5,827 nucleotides of DNA, from assembly GCA_947372005.1 (NCBI GenBank), contig CANBRV010000147.1, positions 1 through 5,827 of the forward strand. The letters run 5' to 3'. The notes below the pieces were generated by a model. It saw only the letters and a list, made by a program, of their open reading frames with translations, was not told the origin of the DNA and ran no database searches. Made by a program: the position numbers and the translations under genes. The stretch is from Comamonadaceae bacterium (GTDB taxonomy: Bacteria > Pseudomonadota > Gammaproteobacteria > Burkholderiales > Burkholderiaceae_C). Shown piece after piece: positions 1-5,827 of the stretch (the stretch's first letter is position 1; each line of letters starts with the position of its first letter).

Positions 1-489
1 CTCTTCCGCTTCACCTGCGGCGTATCGCTCAATTAAATTGGCTAGGCCGATGCAAGGAATACAGGTGAACACAGCTTGATCGCTAAGTGACGCTTTAAGT
101 GTTAGAAACTTTTCGCTGGCCAGCGTACCGCGTGTCGCCAGCACCGCGATGCGTTTGGTCTTGGTGACCGCTGCCGCAGGCTTGAGCGCAGGCTCAATCC
201 CCACAATGGGCAGCTCTGGATAGCGTGCACGTAGCAGGTGAATGGCAGCCGCTGTGGCGGTGTTGCAAGCCACAACCAGTGCTTTGATGTGATGCTGGGC
301 AATCAATTCTTCGGTCACGGTAAATGATCGCGTAATCACCTCCGCATCTGATTTGTCGCCATACGGGTTGTAGGCGCTGTCGGCAAAGTAAACAAAGGAC
401 TCGTGCGGTAGCGCTTCGCGCGAGGCCTGCAGGATCGACAAGCCGCCAATGCCCGAGTCAAAGACGCCAATCGGGGTGATTGCGCCCAT
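1..489 (-). CDS. murI: Glutamate racemase MurI, N-terminal 163 residues (3' end cut by window edge)
   Basis: MurI is a cofactor-independent cytoplasmic racemase that converts L-glutamate to D-glutamate for peptidoglycan precursor synthesis. Translating the minus strand from the ATG at 489 gives 163 open codons to the window edge. Family landmarks are clear: an N-terminal IGVFDSGIGGL block with the DSG motif at residues 11-13, YFADSAYNPYG at about 34-44, the ACNTATAAA block with the first catalytic cysteine at C75, VGIEPALKP at 96-104, and VLATRGTL at 116-123. The second catalytic cysteine (CTHYP-like motif) lies beyond the window, so completeness cannot be judged; family members are usually about 260-290 aa. 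The gene starts 7 nt after the fumarase stop, and a GTG directly before the ATG (492-490) is an alternative in-frame start. The upstream AAAGG is only a weak ribosome-binding site, so coupling to fumarase translation is likely. The identification is confident. Confidence 0.95.
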   Translation of the reverse strand, partial: MGAITPIGVFDSGIGGLSILQASREALPHESFVYFADSAYNPYGDKSDAEVITRSFTVTEELIAQHHIKALVVACNTATAAAIHLLRARYPELPIVGIEPALKPAAAVTKTKRIAVLATRGTLASEKFLTLKASLSDQAVFTCIPCIGLANLIERYAAGEAEE

Positions 490-496
490 CACGTCA

Positions 497-2065
497 TCAG
501 CCTTTAATACCAATGCCTTTGAACTCGCCCGTCGCTATCCTCGTTGACCACTCCGCAGGCCCCGTGATGTGGGCACTCGTGCCGCCTGCATCCACGGCCA
601 CGGTCACGGGCATATCGACCACGTCGAATTCATAAATGGACTCCATGCCCATGTCTGCAAAGCCGACGACCTTGGCGGTTTTAATGGCTTTGCTGACCAA
701 GTACGCTGCGCCGCCTACGGCCATCAGGTACGCGCTCTTGTGTTTTTTGATGGCTTCAATCGCGACGAGGCCACGCTCGGCTTTGCCAATCATGGCGATC
801 AAACCCGTCTCGGCGAGCATCATTTCGGTGAAGCCGTCCATGCGCGTGGCGGTGGTCGGGCCTGCTGGGCCGACGGCTTCGCCAGCGACTGGATCGACGG
901 GGCCAACGTAGTAAATCACGCGATTCGTAAAGTCCACGGGCAGCTTCTCGCCTTTAGCCAACATGTCTTGAATACGCTTGTGCGCCGCGTCACGGCCTGT
1001 GAGCATCTTGCCGTTGAGTAGTAGCGTTTGACCTGGCTTCCAATTGGCAACTTCTTCTTTGGTGAGTGTGTTCAAGTCAACGCGGGTGCTCTTCACATAA
1101 TCAGGTGTCCAATTGACGTTCGGCCACAAATCAAGGCTTGGTGGATCAAGGTACACCGCGCCTTCGCCGCGAAGGACAAAGTGCGCGTGGCGCGTCGCGG
1201 CGCAATTCGGAATCATCGCCACGGGCTTACTGGCAGCGTGCGTCGGGTACATATTGATCTTCACGTCCAGCACGGTGGTCAGACCGCCCAGACCTTGCGC
1301 ACCGATGCCGAGTGCGTTGACTTTCTCGTGCAGCTCTAAGCGCATTTCTTCCACTTGCGTGAGCTTGGCTCCCGTGCGTGCCTTGGCTTGTAGCTCGTAC
1401 ATGTCCAAATCTTCCATCAGCGCTTCTTTTGCCATCAGCACTGCTTTTTCGGCTGTGCCGCCAATGCCGATGCCCAACATTCCGGGAGGGCACCAGCCCG
1501 CGCCCATGGTAGGTACAGTTTTTAAAACCCAGTCCACGATGGAGTCGCCCGGATTCATCATCACGAGCTTAGATTTGTTTTCTGAACCGCCGCCTTTGGC
1601 CGCAACGGTGATGTCAATCGTGTTGCCGGGTACAAGCTCGGTGAAGATAACCGCAGGCGTGTTGTCCTTGGTGTTTTTGCGCAAGAACTGTGGGTCGGCC
1701 ACGATGGATGCGCGCAGCGTGTTGTCAGGGTGGTTGTAACCACGGCGCACGCCTTCGTTAATCACGTCGTCTAGTGAGCCATTGCCGAATTTGTCGAAGC
1801 CTTCAAAGCGCACGCCCATGCCGACCTTGAGGAAGACATTCACGATACCTGTGTCTTGGCAAATCGGGCGGTGCCCCGTAGCGCTCATGCGGCTATTGGT
1901 CAAAATTTGCGCCATCGCGTCTTTAGCGGCAGGACTTTGCTCCAACTCGTAAGCGCGGGCAAGGTGCGCGATGTAGTCCGCAGGGTGGTAGTAGCTGATG
2001 TATTGGAGCGCGGCGGAGATGGATTCAACTAAATCGGCGGCTTGGATGGTGGTGGTTGTACTCAT
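497..2065 (-). CDS. fumA: Class I (iron-sulfur) fumarate hydratase
   Basis: This 522-aa protein is a class I fumarase, the oxygen-sensitive [4Fe-4S] enzyme hydrating fumarate to L-malate in the TCA cycle, in the cytoplasm. The N-terminal domain holds the three likely cluster ligands: C69 in CQDTG, C192 in GWCPPG and C288 in NCAATRH, with spacing (123 and 96 residues) close to that of known class I enzymes. H276 in YPTHAAS, R358 in TGRDAAH, T404 and R408 in GPTTATRMD and K428 in IGKAERG correspond, from memory of the Leishmania structure, to malate-binding residues. The C-terminal domain carries the GPVDPVAGEAVGPAGP stretch at 388-403. Length agrees with single-chain FumA/FumB (slightly over 500 aa), so it is one fused chain, not the two-subunit form. 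The ATG at 2065 is the only sensible start, but its leader is T-rich and has no Shine-Dalgarno match. It follows dadA by 26 nt and precedes murI by 7 nt. Numbered fum symbols vary between species; the class is certain. Confidence 0.95.
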   Translation of the reverse strand: MSTTTTIQAADLVESISAALQYISYYHPADYIAHLARAYELEQSPAAKDAMAQILTNSRMSATGHRPICQDTGIVNVFLKVGMGVRFEGFDKFGNGSLDDVINEGVRRGYNHPDNTLRASIVADPQFLRKNTKDNTPAVIFTELVPGNTIDITVAAKGGGSENKSKLVMMNPGDSIVDWVLKTVPTMGAGWCPPGMLGIGIGGTAEKAVLMAKEALMEDLDMYELQAKARTGAKLTQVEEMRLELHEKVNALGIGAQGLGGLTTVLDVKINMYPTHAASKPVAMIPNCAATRHAHFVLRGEGAVYLDPPSLDLWPNVNWTPDYVKSTRVDLNTLTKEEVANWKPGQTLLLNGKMLTGRDAAHKRIQDMLAKGEKLPVDFTNRVIYYVGPVDPVAGEAVGPAGPTTATRMDGFTEMMLAETGLIAMIGKAERGLVAIEAIKKHKSAYLMAVGGAAYLVSKAIKTAKVVGFADMGMESIYEFDVVDMPVTVAVDAGGTSAHITGPAEWSTRIATGEFKGIGIKG

Positions 2066-2091
2066 GATGATGGGGTGAATAAAAATATAAA

Positions 2092-3324
2092 CTAGAAATC
2101 GATTGCCGTTTTACGTCCTGCTATTTGGTCGGCGAGTAGTCTAGCGCTGCCGCAAGCAAGTGCCCAACCGCTAGAGCCATGCCCTAAATTGAGCCAAACA
2201 TTTTGCACACCGCTAGCGCCGACGCGAGGCGGACCACTGGGCAGCATAGGACGAGCGCCCTTCCAGACTTGCACTTGGCCGCGGCCATTGCTAGCTGTTT
2301 GTCCTTTAGTATCTGCCGCTGCTGGGAACCAATCGTCTAGCACTTTGTAGAGGGTTTGAATCGCGGCTTGGTTGATGCGAGTGGGATCGCCACCAATCTC
2401 GGCGCTACCTGCAACCCGTACACGATTGCCAATGCGCGAAATAGCTACCTTGTAACGCTCGTCCATGACGCCTGAAACGGGCGCATCCATAGGCTCGCGA
2501 ACGGATGCGCTAACTGAATAGCCGTAGACAGGAATGAGTGGAATGTGAATACCCAGCGGCTTTAGCAACGCAGCGCTATCAACACCTGCGCAAATGATGA
2601 CTTGGTCGAACGACTCACCACTGAGGCGAACGCCTTGCGAGCCACGTTCTATATGGTTTTGCATAGAGCCGAAATGAAATTGCGCCCCCAAGCTTTGTGC
2701 TTTTTCGCGCAAAAGTAGTGCAAATTGGCGGCAGTTTGCAACAGTATCATTTGGTAAATGTAGCGCGGAATGCAGCGCTGTAGCTGCGCTTAGCGCAGGT
2801 TCAATCTTACGAGCGGCATCAGCATCTAATACTTTGTATTCATAGCCAGTATCAGCCAATATCTTGAGATTAGCTTGAATACGGTGCAGTTCTTGCTCAC
2901 CGCGCAGCAAAACCATGTAGCCTTGTGCTTTGTCGTACTCCAAATCAAGTGTTTTAGTAAGAGATTGCAATCGATCTGCACTATAGCTAGCCAGGCTTTT
3001 TAAGCTGCTACGTGTGTTTTCGTAAATAGCGGGCTTGCACGCCTTAAGCCATTGGCTGATCCAACTTAGCTCACCGTGCTTTAAAGGAAGTTGAATACGA
3101 ACGGGGGCATGTTTTTGAAACAGATATTTCAAAACCTTGGACGGCATACCCGGCGCAGCCCATGGCGTGACATAGCCAGGAGAGATGACGCCAGCGTTAG
3201 CAAAGCTGGTTTCTTCGCAGGCACTGTTTCTGCGCTCAAAGACATGAACCTCATGGCCGTCGGCAGCTAATTCGTAAGCGGTGGTGACCCCAATGATCCC
3301 CGCACCAATAATGGCAATTTTCAT
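2092..3324 (-). CDS. dadA: D-amino acid dehydrogenase (DadA-type FAD flavoprotein)
   Basis: This 410-aa FAD-dependent oxidoreductase of the DAO family resembles DadA, which oxidises D-amino acids (classically D-alanine) to 2-oxo acids and ammonia and passes electrons to the respiratory chain at the inner membrane face. The N-terminus is a Rossmann dinucleotide fold: GAGIIG at residues 7-12 and the acidic E30 at the end of the second strand. Also seen are NAGVISPGYVTPWAAPGMP at 43-61, DTVANCRQFA at 193-202, a PVYGYS segment at 265-270, WKGARPMLP at 354-362, and a C-terminal GHGSSGWALACGSARLLADQI at 381-401, the usual FAD-contacting end. Length is near the family norm (about 410-435). It starts 10 nt after the amidase stop, with only a weak AGAG before the ATG. 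There is no separate alanine racemase (dadX) next to it as in the classical dad operon. Substrate preference cannot be read from sequence; another D-amino acid or a related amine is possible. Confidence 0.9.
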   Translation of the reverse strand: MKIAIIGAGIIGVTTAYELAADGHEVHVFERRNSACEETSFANAGVISPGYVTPWAAPGMPSKVLKYLFQKHAPVRIQLPLKHGELSWISQWLKACKPAIYENTRSSLKSLASYSADRLQSLTKTLDLEYDKAQGYMVLLRGEQELHRIQANLKILADTGYEYKVLDADAARKIEPALSAATALHSALHLPNDTVANCRQFALLLREKAQSLGAQFHFGSMQNHIERGSQGVRLSGESFDQVIICAGVDSAALLKPLGIHIPLIPVYGYSVSASVREPMDAPVSGVMDERYKVAISRIGNRVRVAGSAEIGGDPTRINQAAIQTLYKVLDDWFPAAADTKGQTASNGRGQVQVWKGARPMLPSGPPRVGASGVQNVWLNLGHGSSGWALACGSARLLADQIAGRKTAIDF

Positions 3325-3334
3325 GGCTCTGATT

Positions 3335-4504
3335 TTAGGCGGTGAGTGCTTCTTCGCAGCGTAAGGCTAGATTCAGAATCGTGTCATCTCGTAAGGCTGC
3401 ATGCCAAAGCATCAAGTTCGGTGGGAGTGCAATAGCGCACCCATCTAAGAGATTAACGATGCTAGGGTTGCGTAATAAAAGAGCGTTGACGCGGAAAAAC
3501 TCAACGTCATCTGACTGAATAGATGCAATGGTTGGCGCCATGATGGGTACGGTGGGGGAGAGCACAGCATCAAAGTTAGCTAGTTTTGCGGTTACGCGCG
3601 TGATCCAGTCATTGCGACATTGAATGAGCCGTAGGTAATCCAGCTCATTGGCCGCCTTGCCTAGCAAGATACGTTTAGCAACACGCGGGTCGTAATCGGC
3701 TTCTCGAGTAGCAATCAAATCTTTATGCCACAGGTAAGACTCTACGGGGCTAAAGCCCCCTGTTTTATTAATTTCAGCGATTTCGGCAAGTTCAGGCAAT
3801 TGAATATGCTCGATTTGCAAGCCCTTATTTTTTAAGGCTTGTAGCCCTTTATGCCAAGTATCAGCAACACCTGCTTCCATTCCGTCTGTAAGGACGTTAT
3901 CGACTATTGCAACGCGGTAATCGCTCAAGGGCTTATTGTTTCGTACGACTGTCCGCGCTGCCAAAATTTCGTGCGCCTGTAACGCGGTCGCTACGTTTCG
4001 GGTGATGGCGCCTATGGTGTCTAGTGTGGGGGAGAGTGGTAATGCGCCTGTAGTTGGAACAAGTCGTGCGGTGCTTTTAAAGCCAACTAAGCCACACAGC
4101 GCTGCCGGGATTCGAAGTGAGCCGCCCGTATCTGAGCCCAGCCCAATATCCGCTAAGCCAGAAGCCACACTGGCTGCGGCTCCTGACGAGGAGCCTCCTG
4201 TGACCCTTTCCCCACTTGGGTTGACAGGTGTGCCGTAGTGTGGATTCCAACCTACACCCGAAAACGCAAACTCAGACATATTGGTACGTCCGACTGCAAT
4301 GCCACCAGCAGCTTTGAGTCTCGTAACGGCAATCGCATCTATTTTGGCGGGAGCAGCGCCAAGCAAGACTTTAGAGCCAGCAGTTGTCACTTCTCCCGCA
4401 ACATCAAATAAGTCTTTAATGCTGAATTTGAATGTTGCATGCGCAGGTAAAGGCTCAAATAGTGCAGGGTAAGTTTTGAGAAAAGTGTGAGAAGGTAGCG
4501 TCAT
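3335..4504 (-). CDS. Amidase-signature family hydrolase (compact form)
   Basis: This 389-aa enzyme belongs to the amidase signature family, which hydrolyses amides to a carboxylate and ammonia using a Ser-cisSer-Lys triad. The triad is intact: K30 in FSIKDLFDVAG, cis-serine S105 in TGGSSSGAAASVASG, and nucleophile S129 in GSDTGGSLRIPAALCGLVGFKST. The spacings of 75 and 24 residues equal those of GatA. A SPTVPIMAP segment at 316-324 and NLLDGCAIALP at 351-361 follow. It is shorter than most family members (about 450-500 aa). There are only 29 residues before the catalytic lysine, and an in-frame TGA at 4525-4523 with no start codon between rules out a longer N-terminus. The usual glycine/proline-containing loop before the terminal GLM motif seems reduced to PPNLM (361-365). 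It is unlikely to be GatA, given the length and absence of gatB/gatC. It appears to be the first gene of the cluster. Substrate is unknown; adjacency to dadA hints at an amino-acid amide or peptide amide, which is inference only. Confidence 0.88.
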   Translation of the reverse strand: MTLPSHTFLKTYPALFEPLPAHATFKFSIKDLFDVAGEVTTAGSKVLLGAAPAKIDAIAVTRLKAAGGIAVGRTNMSEFAFSGVGWNPHYGTPVNPSGERVTGGSSSGAAASVASGLADIGLGSDTGGSLRIPAALCGLVGFKSTARLVPTTGALPLSPTLDTIGAITRNVATALQAHEILAARTVVRNNKPLSDYRVAIVDNVLTDGMEAGVADTWHKGLQALKNKGLQIEHIQLPELAEIAEINKTGGFSPVESYLWHKDLIATREADYDPRVAKRILLGKAANELDYLRLIQCRNDWITRVTAKLANFDAVLSPTVPIMAPTIASIQSDDVEFFRVNALLLRNPSIVNLLDGCAIALPPNLMLWHAALRDDTILNLALRCEEALTA

Positions 4505-4589
4505 AGATGTTGTTAGCCGATGTCAGAAAAGGTGGGAGGTGAGTTTGTAGAATTTAAGTATCTTCAACTCCTACATAAATGGATTATTC
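4505..4589. promoter_or_regulatory. Divergent intergenic region between amidase and thiolase
   Basis: These 85 nt separate two divergently oriented genes, so promoters for both the minus-strand cluster and the thiolase should lie here or in the adjoining 5' coding ends. The right half is AT-rich. The left half has a G-rich stretch on the plus strand (4531-4543). I see no long inverted repeat that would mark an operator, no riboswitch-like structure, and no convincing -35/-10 pair for the minus strand. Confidence 0.5.
4548..4553 (+). promoter_or_regulatory. Candidate -10 element for the thiolase gene
   Basis: TAGAAT matches five of six bases of the sigma-70 -10 consensus and lies 36 nt before the thiolase ATG. 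It would place transcription start near 4560 and give a leader of about 30 nt. No good -35 hexamer is found at 16-18 nt upstream, where the sequence is AG-rich, so this is a weak prediction. Confidence 0.25.
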
Positions 4590-5783
4590 ATGTCTTTACC
4601 TCTAGATCCTATTGTTATTGTCTCAGCTGTGCGTACGCCTATGGGTGCGTTCCAAGGAGATTTCGCATCATTGTCTGCTCACGACTTAGGCGGCGTCGCT
4701 ATTAAGGCTGCTGTTGAGCGCGCGGGGATTGATCCTGCCGTGGTGGGTGAGGTGTTATTTGGTAATTGCTTGATGGCAGGGCAAGGCCAAGCGCCTGCGC
4801 GTCAAGCGGGTTTTAAGGGTGGACTACCCAAATCGGCTGGTGCAGTAACGCTGTCAAAAATGTGCGGCTCTGCAATGAAGGCCGCCATGATGGCGCATGA
4901 CATGCTGCTTGCTGGAACGCATGATGTGATGGTTGCTGGTGGCATGGAGAGCATGACAAATGCACCACATTTGCTATTGAAAGGTCGCAGCGGCATCCGC
5001 ATTGGGCATGACCGCATCTATGACCACATGATGCTGGATGGACTAGAAGATGCCTACGAGGCAGGCCGCTCAATGGGAACATTTGGTGAAGACTGTGCAG
5101 CGAAGTACAACTTCACGCGTGAGCAGCAAGATGCATTTGCTATTGCCAGCGTGCAGCGTGCGCAAGCTGCCACGGCTTCTGGTGCTTTTGCCAAAGAGAT
5201 TGCACCTGTGACGCTTAAAACCCGTGCAGGCGAGACGGTGATCTCCATTGATGAAGGTCCAGCCAAAGCCAAATTGGACAAAATTGCGTCGCTCAAGCCT
5301 GCGTTTAAAAAAGATGGCACGATTACCGCTGCGTCTAGCTCGTCCATCAACGACGGCGCTGCGGCTTTGGTGATGATGCGTGCAAGTACTGCGGCCAAGC
5401 TTGGTTGCAAACCGATTGCCAAAATGATCTCTCATGCCACACACGCGCAAGAGCCAGAATGGTTCTCTACCGCGCCTTTAGGAGCTACGCAAAAAGCTTT
5501 AGCCAAAGCGGGTTGGAGCGTCGCGGATGTGGATCTGTGGGAAATTAACGAAGCCTTTGCGGTTGTGCCTTTGGCACTGATGACGGAGCTCAATCTCTCG
5601 CACGACATCGTTAATGTGAATGGCGGTGCGTGTGCGCTGGGCCATCCGATTGGCGCATCAGGCGCTCGCATTATCGTGACCTTGATTCATGCCTTGCAAG
5701 CACGTGGCAAGAAGCGCGGCCTTGCTACGCTATGCATTGGCGGAGGCGAAGGTACAGCTACCACCATTGAGTTAATTGACTAA
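4590..5783 (+). CDS. Acetyl-CoA C-acetyltransferase (thiolase family)
   Basis: This 397-aa protein is a complete thiolase, catalysing reversible condensation of two acetyl-CoA to acetoacetyl-CoA or thiolytic cleavage of 3-ketoacyl-CoA. The N-terminal half opens with DPIVIVSAVRTPMGAF and carries the acyl-accepting nucleophile C92 in LSKMCGSAMKAAM, followed by VAGGMESMTNAPHLL at 115-129. The C-terminal half has EINEAFAV at 318-325, H352 in GGACALGHPIGASGAR and the acid/base C382 in LCIGGGEGTA. All catalytic residues are present and length is typical (about 390-400). The KMCGSAMKAAM nucleophile loop differs from the classical PhaA NVTCGSGL-type, so it is probably a paralog used in acyl-CoA or amino-acid breakdown and not the polyhydroxybutyrate enzyme; this distinction is inference. 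The ATG at 4590 is chosen because the frame upstream is open only to TAG at 4548-4550 and holds no ATG, GTG or TTG. No Shine-Dalgarno sequence lies at normal spacing. It is transcribed away from the amidase-dadA-fum-murI cluster. Confidence 0.93.
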   Translation: MSLPLDPIVIVSAVRTPMGAFQGDFASLSAHDLGGVAIKAAVERAGIDPAVVGEVLFGNCLMAGQGQAPARQAGFKGGLPKSAGAVTLSKMCGSAMKAAMMAHDMLLAGTHDVMVAGGMESMTNAPHLLLKGRSGIRIGHDRIYDHMMLDGLEDAYEAGRSMGTFGEDCAAKYNFTREQQDAFAIASVQRAQAATASGAFAKEIAPVTLKTRAGETVISIDEGPAKAKLDKIASLKPAFKKDGTITAASSSSINDGAAALVMMRASTAAKLGCKPIAKMISHATHAQEPEWFSTAPLGATQKALAKAGWSVADVDLWEINEAFAVVPLALMTELNLSHDIVNVNGGACALGHPIGASGARIIVTLIHALQARGKKRGLATLCIGGGEGTATTIELID

Positions 5784-5810
5784 GCTCTTGGTTTTTATGC
5801 TTTGCTTTTA

Positions 5811-5827
5811 ATGACCTTCAGGTCGAT
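5811..5827 (+). CDS. Possible start of a further gene (only five full codons in window)
   Basis: An ATG at 5811, 27 nt after the thiolase stop, opens a frame reading MTFRS to the window end. A co-directional gene after a thiolase would be unsurprising, and like the other genes here it has no clear Shine-Dalgarno sequence (the leader is T-rich). The same bases form a small GACC-TTCA-GGTC hairpin (5813-5824), so this could instead be the beginning of a terminator or other structure. Too little is visible to assign a product. Confidence 0.22.

Noticed and set aside
569..1021. 150-codon plus-strand ORF antisense to the fumarase C-terminus
   Set aside because: Its histidine- and alanine-rich product is typical of an antisense shadow, with no ribosome-binding site and no family resemblance.
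1113..1739. 208-codon plus-strand ORF antisense to fumarase
   Set aside because: It lies wholly opposite a well-conserved fumarase, has no recognisable domain, and is the expected result of biased codon use on the other strand.
2066..2112. Internal promoter before fumarase (TATATT at 2084-2089, minus strand)
   Set aside because: The -10-like hexamer is reasonable, but no -35 match exists at 16-18 nt spacing, and AT-rich leaders give such hexamers by chance.
4520..4705. 61-codon plus-strand ORF spanning the intergenic region and the thiolase 5' end
   Set aside because: Two thirds of it overlaps the thiolase in another frame, there is no Shine-Dalgarno before its ATG, and the C-terminal part is Cys/Tyr/Arg-rich as expected for an off-frame reading.
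5054..5450. Two long minus-strand ORFs antisense to thiolase
   Set aside because: Both are opposite conserved thiolase codons and resemble no protein family.
5784..5824. Rho-independent terminator after thiolase
   Set aside because: There are T-rich runs, but the only upstream stem (AAGC/GCTT) is four base pairs with a long loop, and the GACC/GGTC hairpin lies after the T-runs and is followed by the window end.

Overview
The window carries five protein-coding genes, one of them cut by the window edge, plus a possible sixth of which only a few codons are seen. It reads as ordinary chromosomal DNA of a Gram-negative bacterium, most likely a betaproteobacterium of the Burkholderiales (Comamonadaceae-like). 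I base this on the flavors of DadA, class I fumarase and thiolase, as recalled from protein motifs and not from any search. No tRNA, rRNA, CRISPR array, insertion sequence or phage gene was found.

Layout. A four-gene cluster lies on the minus strand, in transcription order: an amidase-signature hydrolase (4504-3335), the D-amino acid dehydrogenase DadA (3324-2092), a class I iron-sulfur fumarate hydratase (2065-497) and glutamate racemase MurI (489 to the left edge, C-terminus missing). Gaps are 10, 26 and 7 nt with no clear terminator, so the four are probably one operon with translational coupling, most strikingly at fumarase/murI. An 85-nt divergent intergenic region (4505-4589) separates it from a plus-strand acetyl-CoA acetyltransferase-type thiolase (4590-5783). 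The last 44 nt are T-rich and may include the first codons of another plus-strand gene.

Function. DadA and MurI both handle D-amino acids: DadA oxidises D-amino acids such as D-alanine to the keto acid and ammonia, and MurI makes D-glutamate for peptidoglycan. The amidase would release ammonia and a carboxylate from an unknown amide. Fumarase is a TCA-cycle enzyme that may simply share the transcript. The thiolase interconverts two acetyl-CoA and acetoacetyl-CoA (or a related 3-ketoacyl-CoA) and belongs to a separate unit. The cluster is suggestive of D-amino acid and nitrogen recycling, but this is inference from adjacency.

I did not find a convincing undescribed system. The items most worth a second look are small: a double TGATG stop/start junction between fumarase and murI, the lack of good Shine-Dalgarno sequences in front of the genes, and an unusually compact amidase.
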